From positions 1 through 44,025 of the forward strand of contig JAOPYM010000168.1 in assembly GCA_025964615.1 (NCBI GenBank): a stretch of 44,025 nucleotides of DNA. Direction: 5' to 3'. The notes beneath the pieces were generated by a model, which was given only the letters and a program-made list of their open reading frames with translations, was not told the DNA's origin and searched no databases. The stretch's first letter is position 1. Each line of letters begins with the position of its first letter. A program made the position numbers and the translations under genes. The stretch is from Actinomycetes bacterium (GTDB lineage Bacteria > Actinomycetota > Actinomycetes > Streptosporangiales > Streptosporangiaceae). Shown here piece after piece: positions 17,179 to 24,945 of the stretch.

Positions 17179-18753
17179 TCAGCCCTCGCGCAGTAGCCCG
17201 GCCAGGCGCGTCCGCCGCTCCGGTGCCCTGACCTCCCGTACGGCCTTCGCCAGCGCGGGACCGGCCGCGTGCACCACCGACAGGTGCGCCAGCGCCCGGC
17301 CGGTCGCGGTGACGACCAGCGGCCGCGACAGGAGCGGACCCGAGTCCGGCGTCAGGACCGCGACGACCGCCGGCCAGCGGGTGCCCGCAGACCGCTGGAC
17401 CGTGATCGCCCAGCCGTGCCTGAGCCGGGACAGCAGCGCAGCCGGCACGGTCGCCGTTCCTGCGGGGAAGGAGATCTCCAGGCCGCCGTCGGCCACGACG
17501 GCGCCCACCACTCCGGTCTCACCGGTGGCCGCCTGCGGCAGTGCCGAGGTCACCACGATCCGGTCGCCCACGTCGAACCCGCCGTGCGCTCCCGGGCCCG
17601 GGTTCAGCCGCTCCTTCAGGGCCGCGTTGAGCGCGGCGGTCCCCGCGGCCCCGCCCTGCGCGGGAGTGAGCACCTGGACGTCGTCGACGGCGATGCCGAG
17701 CGCCCTGGGGATCGAGTCGGTGACCAGTTGCACGACCCGGTACACCGCCTCCTGCGGGTCCTTCGCCGCGATCAGCACCACCTCGCGGTTCGGGGCGTCG
17801 ACGGGCGGCAGCTCACCGAGCCGTACGGCCGCGCCAAGGCGTTCAAGCGGCCCGCCCGGCTCGGCCGGGCAGTCCACGACCGGTACCGTGCCGGCGGCGA
17901 TCACGTCGGCGAGCACCTGGCCCGGCATGATCGGCGGCAGCCCGGCGGGGTCGCCCGCCAGCACCAGGTGCGTGCCGTCCGCGCACGCCTCCACCAGCGC
18001 CGCGGCCAGCTCCACGTCAAGCCCGCCGGCGTCGGTGACCACGACGATCCCGGCCTCAAGCGGCCACTGCTCGCCGCGGGCGTACGTCACCCCGCCCGGC
18101 GTCTCGCGGGCCTCAAGGAGCCGGTGCAGGGAGATCCCGCCGGCCCGGTCCGTCAGGGTCGCCACGACCGCGCCCTGCTCGCGCAGCGCCGACACGGCCG
18201 CCGCGGTGCCGGGCCCGGTGAGCACGGCCACGCCGCGCTCGGAACCCTCCCGGGTCTGCGCGGTGGCCAAGAGCCGCATGATGCCCTCGGCGACCGCCTC
18301 CTCGGCCATCGCCCAGCGTTCGAGCGACAGGACCTCGTCGGGCTCCTTCTCGAAGTCCTCGGGGTCCTCGATCGCGTACCCGAGGATCTGCCCCTCGTCG
18401 AGGGCGCCGCGCATCGACTGGACGGGATCGGGCACCTTGAGCGCCTTGAGCCGGGTCACCGCCTCGGGCACCGGCAGGACCGTGTGCCCGTGCCGCGCGG
18501 CCTGCATCAGCAGGTGGGTGACCAGGGCACGGCCACGGCGTTCGTCCCCCGGATCGGTGCCATCGCCGAGGATCTGGCGCGCGAAGTGATCGGCCTGTTC
18601 CGGCCGTACCCCCGGCAGGGCGAGCAGCTGCCACGGATCGGCGCGCAACTGGTCGGCGGCGTCCGGACCGAAGTGCCCGGCCACTGCGGGCGCCAGCGTC
18701 GCGGGCACGCCGCCGCCGGCGAGCAGCGCAGTGAGCTCGGTCAGGTCAGACAT
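17179..18753 (-). CDS. RecD2-like helicase-fold protein with degenerate motor motifs
   Basis: The 524-residue product resembles RecD2/TraA helicases: an N-terminal helix-hairpin-helix region (DPWQLLALPGVRPEQADHFA), a long helical middle and a two-domain RecA-like part. All motor motifs are altered. Walker A reads LTGPGTAAAVSAL (no GKT), motif II reads VVVTDAGGLD (no DE), motif III reads GDPAGLPPIMPGQVL (Gln lost), and motif VI reads AITVQRSAGTRWPAVV in place of TVHKSQG. The frame itself is intact and well conserved in style, so it looks like a maintained non-catalytic paralog rather than a pseudogene. The ATG at 18753 overlaps the end of the aldo/keto reductase gene by 8 bp, so the two are coupled. 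Confidence 0.8.
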   Translation of the reverse strand: MSDLTELTALLAGGGVPATLAPAVAGHFGPDAADQLRADPWQLLALPGVRPEQADHFARQILGDGTDPGDERRGRALVTHLLMQAARHGHTVLPVPEAVTRLKALKVPDPVQSMRGALDEGQILGYAIEDPEDFEKEPDEVLSLERWAMAEEAVAEGIMRLLATAQTREGSERGVAVLTGPGTAAAVSALREQGAVVATLTDRAGGISLHRLLEARETPGGVTYARGEQWPLEAGIVVVTDAGGLDVELAAALVEACADGTHLVLAGDPAGLPPIMPGQVLADVIAAGTVPVVDCPAEPGGPLERLGAAVRLGELPPVDAPNREVVLIAAKDPQEAVYRVVQLVTDSIPRALGIAVDDVQVLTPAQGGAAGTAALNAALKERLNPGPGAHGGFDVGDRIVVTSALPQAATGETGVVGAVVADGGLEISFPAGTATVPAALLSRLRHGWAITVQRSAGTRWPAVVAVLTPDSGPLLSRPLVVTATGRALAHLSVVHAAGPALAKAVREVRAPERRTRLAGLLREG

Positions 18754-19684
18754 CGGATACGTCGTCGAGCGCGTCACGGATCTCCTGGGGAAGGGTGAGG
18801 TCCTCGGCCTCCAGATTGGCGAGGAGCTGTGCGGTGGTACGGGCGCCGATGATCGGTGCGGCGACGCCCGGCTGGTCACGGACCCAGCTGAGCGCGACGG
18901 CCATCGGCGAGACGCCGAGCCCGTCGGCCGCGGTCGCGACCGACTCCACGATGCGGGCGCTCGGCTCGTTCAGATAGGGCTGCACGAACTCGGCCAGGTA
19001 GGGCCCGGCGGCCCGTGAGTCGGCCGGTATACCGGTACGGTACTTGCCGGTGAGCACCCCGCGGCCCAGCGGGGACCAGGGCAGGATCCCCACCCCGGCG
19101 TCCAGCGCGGCAGGCACCAGCTCCCGCTCGACGTCGCGGCAGAGCAGCGAGTACTCCAGCTGCGCGCACACGATGGGCGTACGGCCCGGCCACGCGCGCT
19201 GCCAGGTCGCCGCCGTCGCCAGCTGCCAGCCCGCGTAGTTGGATACCCCCGCGTACCGCGCCCGGCCCGAGCGGACCGCCTCGTCCACCGCCGACAGGGT
19301 CTCCTCGAGCGGGGTGTACGGGTCGTAGGCGTGCAGCTGCCACAGGTCGACATGGTCCATGCCGAGCCGGCCGAGGGACTCGTCCAACGCGCCCAGCAGG
19401 TGACGCCGGGAGGCGTCGTAGCGCCCGTCCGGGGTGATGACCGACTTCGTGGTGATGATGAGTTCGTCGCGCGGCACCACCCCGCGGACCAGCCGGCCGA
19501 GAATGAGCTCGCTGGTGCCGTCGCAGTACACGTCGGCGGTGTCGACCAGGTTCCCCCCGGCGTCCACGAACGCCGTCAGCTGTGCGGCGGCCTCGTCGGG
19601 GCCGGTGTCCTGGCCCCACGTCATGGTGCCCAGGCCCAGTCGTGACACCGAGAGCCCGCTCCGCCCAAGGTGACGCTGTCTCAT
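18746..19684 (-). CDS. Aldo/keto reductase
   Basis: The 312-residue product is a (beta/alpha)8 NADPH-dependent reductase. The catalytic tetrad is visible as Asp and Tyr in NLVDTADVY, Lys in LIITTKS and His in LWQLHAYD. The cofactor end reads PIIGARTTAQLLANLEA. Family members reduce aldehydes and ketones; the substrate is unknown. Start MRQRHLGRSGLSVSRLG at 19684 matches the family N-terminus and lies 8 nt after TAACCT; the track extension to 19849 is upstream sequence. It overlaps the RecD-like gene downstream. Confidence 0.92.
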   Translation of the reverse strand: MRQRHLGRSGLSVSRLGLGTMTWGQDTGPDEAAAQLTAFVDAGGNLVDTADVYCDGTSELILGRLVRGVVPRDELIITTKSVITPDGRYDASRRHLLGALDESLGRLGMDHVDLWQLHAYDPYTPLEETLSAVDEAVRSGRARYAGVSNYAGWQLATAATWQRAWPGRTPIVCAQLEYSLLCRDVERELVPAALDAGVGILPWSPLGRGVLTGKYRTGIPADSRAAGPYLAEFVQPYLNEPSARIVESVATAADGLGVSPMAVALSWVRDQPGVAAPIIGARTTAQLLANLEAEDLTLPQEIRDALDDVSDV

Positions 19685-19820
19685 AGAGGCGCAGGTTACC
19701 GGTCTGGCGGGGCGCGGTGCGCACACACCGCCCGGCCTCGCCACCGGTCGCCTCAGGCACATGATCAATTTCACCCGGCCGCTGTTCGGACGGCCCGTTA
19801 CGTCGGTAAGGTTCCGCCCC

Positions 19821-20399
19821 ATGGCGCCCCCGCAGTTCCCCAGTATCACCGAGCCGCTGTTCGGCGCAGGGCCGGAGGGCGATCCGGGCTACCTTGCCTC
19901 GCTGCGGACCGGGCCGGTCACCATGCTGCGGCAGCTGAGGATCACCATGCTGACCCTGGTCACCGCGCCGGTGCTGATCCTGGCGATCGTCCCCTTCATC
20001 GTCCGTGGCGGGAAGGGCGTGTTCGGCGGGCTGCCCGTCCTGGTCTTCGCCCCGCTCGTGGTGGCGTTCGTCGTGGCGCTGGCCGTCGGGATCCGGGTGC
20101 CCCGTGCGCTGCCGGTGGGCCTTGCGGACAGATCGGCGGCGCAGGCGGGGGCAATGGCATTCCGGCAGGCGCTGTTCCTGCGGTTCGCGCTGGCCGATGC
20201 CGTGGTGCTGCTCGGGCTCCCGCTGTCCATCATCAGCCACAGCGAGATGCCCTACGCGGCCGGCTTCGTGCTCGGGTTCCCGCTCTTGGTGCTCCTCGCG
20301 CTGCCGACCCGCGGCACGGTCGAGCGGATGCGCCGCCGGCTCGAGGCGGATGGCACACCGTCCCATCTCTGGGCGGTCCTGCTGGCGCCCGCGGGTTAG
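19821..20399 (+). CDS. Four-helix membrane protein of unknown function
   Basis: The 192-residue product has an N-terminal hydrophilic part with FPSITEPLFGAGPEGDPGYLASLRTGP and four hydrophobic helices: TLVTAPVLILAIVPFIV, LVFAPLVVAFVVALAVGI, FLRFALADAVVLLGLPLSII and GFVLGFPLLVLLALP. A basic segment (RGTVERMRRRLEADG) follows the last helix. I recognise no named family. The ATG at 19821 stands 8 nt after TAAGGT, which argues against the longer track start at 19761. It diverges from the aldo/keto reductase. Confidence 0.75.
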   Translation: MAPPQFPSITEPLFGAGPEGDPGYLASLRTGPVTMLRQLRITMLTLVTAPVLILAIVPFIVRGGKGVFGGLPVLVFAPLVVAFVVALAVGIRVPRALPVGLADRSAAQAGAMAFRQALFLRFALADAVVLLGLPLSIISHSEMPYAAGFVLGFPLLVLLALPTRGTVERMRRRLEADGTPSHLWAVLLAPAG

Positions 20400-20497
20400 A
20401 GCCGGACGCTTCCCGAACCGGGGCAGCGGGCGCCGCAGGTCACCAGGCCCGATTGTGGTCAATGTCCGGCAAAGATGGCTTTAACCATGTCGTCTCG

Positions 20498-20511
20498 TAG
20501 AGTGCCTCGTG
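20498..20511 (+). promoter_or_regulatory. -10 box for a leaderless phosphatase mRNA
   Basis: TAGAGT at 20498-20503 ends 7 nt before the GTG at 20511, which has no Shine-Dalgarno sequence. This decides the start in favour of 20511 over the track start at 20475. Confidence 0.55.
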
Positions 20512-21197
20512 TGACGACGCTACTGCTGGTCCGGCACGGACTGACCGAACTGACCGGTTCCGTGCTGGCCGGCTGGACTCCCGAACTGCACCTGGACGAC
20601 CGGGGCCGGGCGCAGGCGGCGGCCGTCGCGGCCCGTCTCGCGGGCCTGCCGCTGGACGCACTCGTGTCGAGCCCGCTGGAGCGCTGCCGGGAGACCGCCG
20701 AAGCGGTCGCGGCGGTGAGCGGCGCCGAGAAGGTCGAGATCGACGAGCGGTTCGGTGAGGTCCACTACGGCGACTGGACCGGCAGGCCGCTGGCCGAGCT
20801 GGTCAAGGAGCCGCTCTGGCCGGCGGTGCAGGCCCATCCGAGCGCGGTTCGCTTCCCCGGCGAGGACGGCGAGGCGCTGGCCGCCGCCCAGCATCGCGCC
20901 GTCACGGCCGTCCGGGACTGGAACGCCAGGCTCGGCCCGGACGCCGCATATCTGGTCTGCAGCCACGGCGACATCATCAAGGCCATCGTCGCCGACGCCC
21001 TGGGGCTGCACCTGGACCAGTTCCAGCGCATCCAGGCCGACCCCGCCTCGCTGACGGTCATCCGCTACAGCGCGCTGCGGCCCTTCGTCGTGCGGCTCAA
21101 CGACATGGGCGGCCCGGTGGAGGGCCTGATCCCCGAACCGCACGCCGACGGCCCGGACAGGGGAGACAGTGACGCGGTGGTCGGCGGGGGCGCGTAG
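20511..21197 (+). CDS. MSMEG_4193 family histidine phosphatase (putative phosphomutase)
   Basis: The 228-residue product has an intact histidine-phosphatase active site: RHG at 8-10, SSPLERCRETA, the acidic GEVHYGDWTG and the second histidine in CSHGDIIKAI. The family (TIGR03848) is named a putative phosphomutase, but the residues fit a phosphatase equally well; the substrate is unknown. It leads a tight three-gene run with DUF3090 (10-bp gap) and SCO1664-family genes, a conserved actinobacterial arrangement. The stop codon TAG is part of a -10-like TAGGGT of the next gene. Confidence 0.9.
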   Translation: MTTLLLVRHGLTELTGSVLAGWTPELHLDDRGRAQAAAVAARLAGLPLDALVSSPLERCRETAEAVAAVSGAEKVEIDERFGEVHYGDWTGRPLAELVKEPLWPAVQAHPSAVRFPGEDGEALAAAQHRAVTAVRDWNARLGPDAAYLVCSHGDIIKAIVADALGLHLDQFQRIQADPASLTVIRYSALRPFVVRLNDMGGPVEGLIPEPHADGPDRGDSDAVVGGGA

Positions 21198-21208
21198 GGT
21201 CTAGGCCA
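21195..21208 (+). promoter_or_regulatory. -10 box overlapping the phosphatase stop codon
   Basis: TAGGGT (21195-21200) includes the stop codon of the phosphatase gene and ends 7 nt before the DUF3090 ATG, which lacks a ribosome-binding site. An internal leaderless promoter is likely. Confidence 0.5.
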
Positions 21209-21762
21209 TGCCGGTCATCTCCTATGACATGCCGGACAGGTTCGTCGCCGGCGCCGTCGGGCAGCCGGGCGAGCGCACCTTCTTCCTGCAGGCCCGTGCG
21301 GGCCGCCGGGTCACCAGCGTCGCTCTGGAGAAGTTCCAGGTCACTCTGCTGGCCGAGCGGCTCGAAGAGCTGCTGGACGAAGTGCTGCGCCGCGTCGGCG
21401 GTGCCGTGTCCGTGCCCGCCATCGCGCCTGTCGAACTGCGGGACGAGGCTCCCCTCGACCAGCCGGTCGAGGAGGAGTTCCGGGTCGGCTCGATGGCGCT
21501 GGCCTGGGATCCCGATGACGAACGGGTCGTCATCGAGGCGCAGGAGGCCACCGAGGACGAGAGCGCCGAGGTCGGCGAGGTCGGCGAGGACGAGCCGAGC
21601 ATCTCCGTGCTGCGGGTCAGCCTCACCGCGGGCCAGGCACGGGCGTTCGCCGAGCGTGCCCTGAAGATCGTCGCAGCGGGCCGTCCTCCCTGCCCACTGT
21701 GCGGCCTGCCACTCGACCCCTCCGGTCACGTCTGCCCTCGGCAGAACGGACACCTGACGTGA
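21208..21762 (+). CDS. DUF3090 protein with C-terminal zinc-ribbon-like motif
   Basis: The 184-residue product matches the DUF3090/TIGR03847 family: SYDMPDRFVAGAVGQPGERTFFLQARAGRRVTSVALEK near the start, a middle acidic region, and LRVSLTAGQARAFAERALKIVAAGRPPCPLCGLPLDPSGHVCPRQNGH at the end. The final C-x2-C...C...H pattern is a probable zinc-binding site. Function is unknown. It is encoded between a histidine phosphatase and a kinase-like protein, so an adaptor role in a phosphorylation module is possible (inference). Confidence 0.9.
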   Translation: MPVISYDMPDRFVAGAVGQPGERTFFLQARAGRRVTSVALEKFQVTLLAERLEELLDEVLRRVGGAVSVPAIAPVELRDEAPLDQPVEEEFRVGSMALAWDPDDERVVIEAQEATEDESAEVGEVGEDEPSISVLRVSLTAGQARAFAERALKIVAAGRPPCPLCGLPLDPSGHVCPRQNGHLT

Positions 21763-21775
21763 TCCTCGCGTCTGA

Positions 21776-21788
21776 GACAATGCCGACA
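21776..21788 (+). promoter_or_regulatory. -10 box for a leaderless SCO1664-family mRNA
   Basis: GACAAT (21776-21781) ends 6 nt before the ATG at 21788, and no Shine-Dalgarno sequence is present. Confidence 0.45.
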
Positions 21789-22558
21789 TGAGCCAGCCAT
21801 CCCGTTCTCCCGCGGAGCGGGGTGGTGACGGCTGGGTGGACCCCGCGGACACCCAGAACGCCGAACAGCTGCTGCGCAACGGAACCCTCACGGTGGAGGG
21901 GCGGCTCGTCCAGGCTTCCAACGCCACCCTGTACTGCTCGGTCGAGTGGGAGGGGCTGGTGGCCGCCTGCGTCTACAAGCCGGTGGCAGGCGAACGCCCG
22001 CTGTGGGACTTCCCCGACGGTACTCTCGCCGGCCGCGAGGTGGCCGCCTACCTGGTCTCCCAGGCGATGGGGTGGCGGATCGTGCCGCCCACCGTGCACC
22101 GGGACGGGCCGTTCGGGCCGGGCATGGTGCAGCTGTGGGTCGAGCCGGACGCCGACATCGACACGGTCGCCCTTTCGCGTGGCGACGACCCGGCGATCCG
22201 CCGGATGTCGGTCTTCGACGCCGTGATCAACAACGCCGACCGGAAGATCGGTCACCTGCTGCCGCCGGGTGACGGTCACGTCTACGGCTGTGACCACGGG
22301 GTCTGCTTCTCCGTCGAGTACAAGCTGCGCACGGTGCTCTGGCAGTGGCGGGGCAAGCCGCTCACCGACGAGGCCGTCGAGGCACTGCGCAGGGTACTCG
22401 CGGCGCTGGACTCCGCGCCGCTGCGTTCGCGGCTGCCGGAGCTGCTGACAGTGGCCGAGGTGGACGCCACCCGCCGCCGGGTCGAGCTGATGCTCAAGCA
22501 CCGGATCCACCCCTACCCGTCCGAGGACTGGCCCGCCGTCCCCTGGCCCCCGATGTAG
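21788..22558 (+). CDS. SCO1664 family protein with PI3/4-kinase-like motifs
   Basis: The 256-residue product belongs to the SCO1664 (TIGR03843) family. It carries residues expected of the phosphatidylinositol-3/4-kinase/HipA-like fold: Lys64 in ACVYKPVAGERPLWDFPDGTL, a catalytic-loop-like VFDAVINNADRKIGHLL (Asn149, Asp151) and a metal-binding-like Asp169 in YGCDHGVCFS. The substrate is unknown; it could be a protein, lipid or small molecule. It is third in the run after the histidine phosphatase and the DUF3090 protein. In Streptomyces the family's namesake neighbours mshC; here about 13 kb of other genes lie between. Confidence 0.85.
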   Translation: MSQPSRSPAERGGDGWVDPADTQNAEQLLRNGTLTVEGRLVQASNATLYCSVEWEGLVAACVYKPVAGERPLWDFPDGTLAGREVAAYLVSQAMGWRIVPPTVHRDGPFGPGMVQLWVEPDADIDTVALSRGDDPAIRRMSVFDAVINNADRKIGHLLPPGDGHVYGCDHGVCFSVEYKLRTVLWQWRGKPLTDEAVEALRRVLAALDSAPLRSRLPELLTVAEVDATRRRVELMLKHRIHPYPSEDWPAVPWPPM

Positions 22559-22578
22559 GCCGTGCCGGACCGGGATGC

Positions 22579-22591
22579 TGAAATGTCGGCA
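22579..22591 (+). promoter_or_regulatory. -10 box for a leaderless NRDE mRNA
   Basis: TGAAAT (22579-22584) ends 6 nt before the ATG at 22591; no ribosome-binding site is seen. Confidence 0.4.
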
Positions 22592-23364
22592 TGTGCACGG
22601 CCATCGTCAGCATCGACCCCTCGTCCCCGTGCCCGGTGCTCCTCGTCGGTCTCAGGGATGAGTTCGCCCAGCGGCCGTGGCTGCCGCCGGATCGGCACTG
22701 GCCAGACCGGCCCGCGCTGATCGGCGGCCGTGACCTGCAGGCGGGCGGGACCTGGCTGGCGGTGGACCCCGCCGCGCCGCGCCTGTCGTGCGTGCTGAAC
22801 GGGCACGGGCCGCTCGCGCCCGGCGCCGTCCGGCTCTCCCGTGGGGAGCTTCCGCTGCTGATGGCCGACTCGAGCAAGCTCGGCGACCTCGACCCGGTCA
22901 GGTACGACCCGTTCCACCTGCTCTGTGCGGAACCCGACGCCGTACGGCTGTGGAGCTGGGACGGCGCGGACCTGACCGAGCGGAGCCTGGGGGCGGGCCT
23001 GCACCTGGTGGTGAACAGTGGTCCGGAGGGGGCCGACCTCGCCGATGGCCCGGGCGTCGCCGAGATGAGCGCGCGCCTGGACCACTTCCGGCCGCGCCTG
23101 GCAGCCGCCCGGCGCCCGCTGCCCGCCGAGGGCACGACCGCGCAGGCCTGGGGGGAGTGGCTCCCGCTGGTGGACGGCGACGGCCTGGGCCTGGAGGACC
23201 CGCGCGCCCTGATCGTGCGCCGCGACTTCGGGGACGGGCGGATCTGGGGCACCGGCTCGATCAGCCTGGTGGCCCTGCGGCCCGGGGCGGTCCGCTACGA
23301 CTTCTCGGGGCGCCCCGGCGACCCGTCCGGCTGGCACCGGGTCCCCGTTCAGAAGATCGTGTAG
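22591..23364 (+). CDS. NRDE/TANGO2-family protein
   Basis: The 257-residue product begins MCTAIV, with Cys2 exposed after Met removal as in Ntn-type NRDE proteins. It contains GLRDEFAQRPW (the family's NRDE-like motif), LIGGRDLQAGGTWLAVD and LSCVLNGHG, all typical of TANGO2/NRDE. The C-terminal part includes GRIWGTGSISLVAL. Human TANGO2 has been linked to heme or lipid handling; bacterial members are uncharacterised. Length matches the family. Single gene, apparently with its own leaderless promoter. Confidence 0.88.
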   Translation: MCTAIVSIDPSSPCPVLLVGLRDEFAQRPWLPPDRHWPDRPALIGGRDLQAGGTWLAVDPAAPRLSCVLNGHGPLAPGAVRLSRGELPLLMADSSKLGDLDPVRYDPFHLLCAEPDAVRLWSWDGADLTERSLGAGLHLVVNSGPEGADLADGPGVAEMSARLDHFRPRLAAARRPLPAEGTTAQAWGEWLPLVDGDGLGLEDPRALIVRRDFGDGRIWGTGSISLVALRPGAVRYDFSGRPGDPSGWHRVPVQKIV

Positions 23365-23802
23365 CCGGCGAACCGAGGAGTGGATCATGGGACAGATGTG
23401 CAGAAGCGGGATGAAGTGGTTTACTTCCCCGCGAGTGGGTGCGAGCTGCGCCTTGGTCGTGGAACGGGAGGACGTCTCGCTCTTGAGCTGAGCATCAGTG
23501 GTGCGCCCTATGACGTCATCGTGACGGGCAGGTTCGGTCCTGGGCCGGTCCGGTGGACGGAGCTGGGCCCTGGTCTGCGGGCAGTTGCCGCCCGGCGGTG
23601 GCAAGGTCCCGGTTGTCCTGCGGCCCGGTCGCCTGTCCAGGCGTGGGAGGCGGACCATCGGCGCCCAGGTGCTGGACGGCACCTTCCGGACCACCGAGGT
23701 GGAAGGCGACTTCCGCTCCGCCACCATCCGGCTCTCCACCCCATTACGCGGCCTGAGCACCGCGCTGGCTGACCAGACGAACCCCTAGGAAGGTTTTCCC
23801 CC
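23365..23802. other. Gap of 438 bp holding a decayed reading frame
   Basis: No intact gene is convincing here. Protein-like fragments appear in two plus-strand frames (see the pseudogene entry). AGGAAGG lies near 23789-23795, some 8 nt before the ATG of the glycosyltransferase gene and probably serves as its RBS. Confidence 0.6.
23411..23788 (+). pseudogene. Disrupted small gene of unknown function
   Basis: One frame opens at an ATG (23411) with MKWFTSPRVGASCALVVERE, hits two stops, then continues as WALVCGQLPPGGGKVPVVLRPG and IGAQVLDGTFRTTEVEGDF to a stop at 23788. Between the stops, a neighbouring frame (track ORF at 23380) reads ISGAPYDVIVTGRFGPGPVRW. The pieces look like one protein broken by frameshifts, but I cannot name the family, and the whole could be random open sequence in GC-rich DNA. 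Confidence 0.35.
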
Positions 23803-24945
23803 ATGCAGGCAAGCCCCATGCCGGTCCGGATGCCACGGCGGATCACGATCGTGTCCGCGAGCGTAGGAGCCGGACACGACGGCGCCGCCACGGAGCTGGC
23901 ACGGCGTCTGGAGGCGCAGGGCTTCGCCGTCGACCGTCATGACTTCCTCGACCTGCTCCCCGCCGCGCTGGGCCGGGTGCTGAGGCGGGCCTACGCGGTG
24001 CAGTTGCAGGTCGCGCCGGACAGCTGGGGGAGGCTGCTCGCCGCTCTGGAGAGGCACCCGTCGCTGGCCGCGGCCGCGGCCGGATGTACCCGGCTGGCGG
24101 CCCGCCGGATCTCCCGGACCCTGCAGCCGGGCACCGAGGCCGTGGTCTCGACCTATCCGCTGGCCAGCCAGGCGCTCGGCGGGCTGCGCAGGCGCTGCCT
24201 GCTCGAGGTACCCGTGATCACCTACCTGACCGACCTTTCCGTCCATCCGCTCTGGGTCGCCGACGGGGTGGACGCGCACCTGGCCCTGCACCGGGTCGCG
24301 GCGGAGCAGGCGGAACGGCTCGGTGCCGCCGGAGTCCAGGTCGCCGTCCCCGCGGTGCCCCCGGCCTTCCACGCCGCGGCCTCCGCACTCGAACGGCGGG
24401 CGGCCAGGCTCCGCTTCGGGCTGCCGCATGAGGACGAGCCGCTGGCCCTGGTGGTCGCCGGGTCCTGGGGCGTCGGCGATGTGGCGGAGACGGCCAGGGA
24501 GATCGCCGCGTCGGGCCTGGCCACCCCGGTCGTGGTCTGCGGGCTCAACACCGCCCTGCGCGAGGACGTCCGCTCCGGGATCGCTCTCGGCTGGGTGGAC
24601 GACATGCCGGCGCTGATGCGCGCCTGCGACGTGGTGGTGCAGAACGCGGGCGGGCTCAGCTCGCTGGAGGCCCTCGCCTCGGGCCTGCCGGTGATCAGCT
24701 ACCGCTGCCTGCCGGGGCACGGGAGCACCAACGCCGCCGCCCTCGACCAGGCGGGCTGGGCACCCTGGGTACGCTGCCCCGAGGAACTCCGGGAGGCTCT
24801 GACCGTATCGCTCGCGGCGGGCACCACGGTGGTGGGATCATCGAGTGCTCAGGAGGGTACCGACCCGGCCGACTTCATCGCCGCGCTCGCGGGCAGCCAG
24901 GTGTTCACGCCGCTCCAGGAACTCGCCGCCGCAGGAGGCTTCTGA
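23803..24945 (+). CDS. GT28/MGDG-synthase-like glycosyltransferase
   Basis: The 380-residue product has a two-domain GT-B fold. The N-terminal acceptor domain begins ITIVSASVGAGHDGAATELARRLEAQGF, with the glycine-rich GAGH motif of MGDG synthases and MurG-like enzymes, and contains VVSTYPLASQAL and VITYLTDLSVHPLWV. The C-terminal donor domain has ALVVAGSWGVGDV, LGWVDDMPALMRACDVVVQNAGGLSSLEALASGLPVISYRCLPGHGSTNA, the nucleotide-sugar site. It probably glycosylates a membrane lipid; the sugar is unknown. Its stop overlaps the start of the polysaccharide deacetylase by one base (TGATG), so both may act on the same surface glycan or glycolipid. Confidence 0.88.
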   Translation: MQASPMPVRMPRRITIVSASVGAGHDGAATELARRLEAQGFAVDRHDFLDLLPAALGRVLRRAYAVQLQVAPDSWGRLLAALERHPSLAAAAAGCTRLAARRISRTLQPGTEAVVSTYPLASQALGGLRRRCLLEVPVITYLTDLSVHPLWVADGVDAHLALHRVAAEQAERLGAAGVQVAVPAVPPAFHAAASALERRAARLRFGLPHEDEPLALVVAGSWGVGDVAETAREIAASGLATPVVVCGLNTALREDVRSGIALGWVDDMPALMRACDVVVQNAGGLSSLEALASGLPVISYRCLPGHGSTNAAALDQAGWAPWVRCPEELREALTVSLAAGTTVVGSSSAQEGTDPADFIAALAGSQVFTPLQELAAAGGF

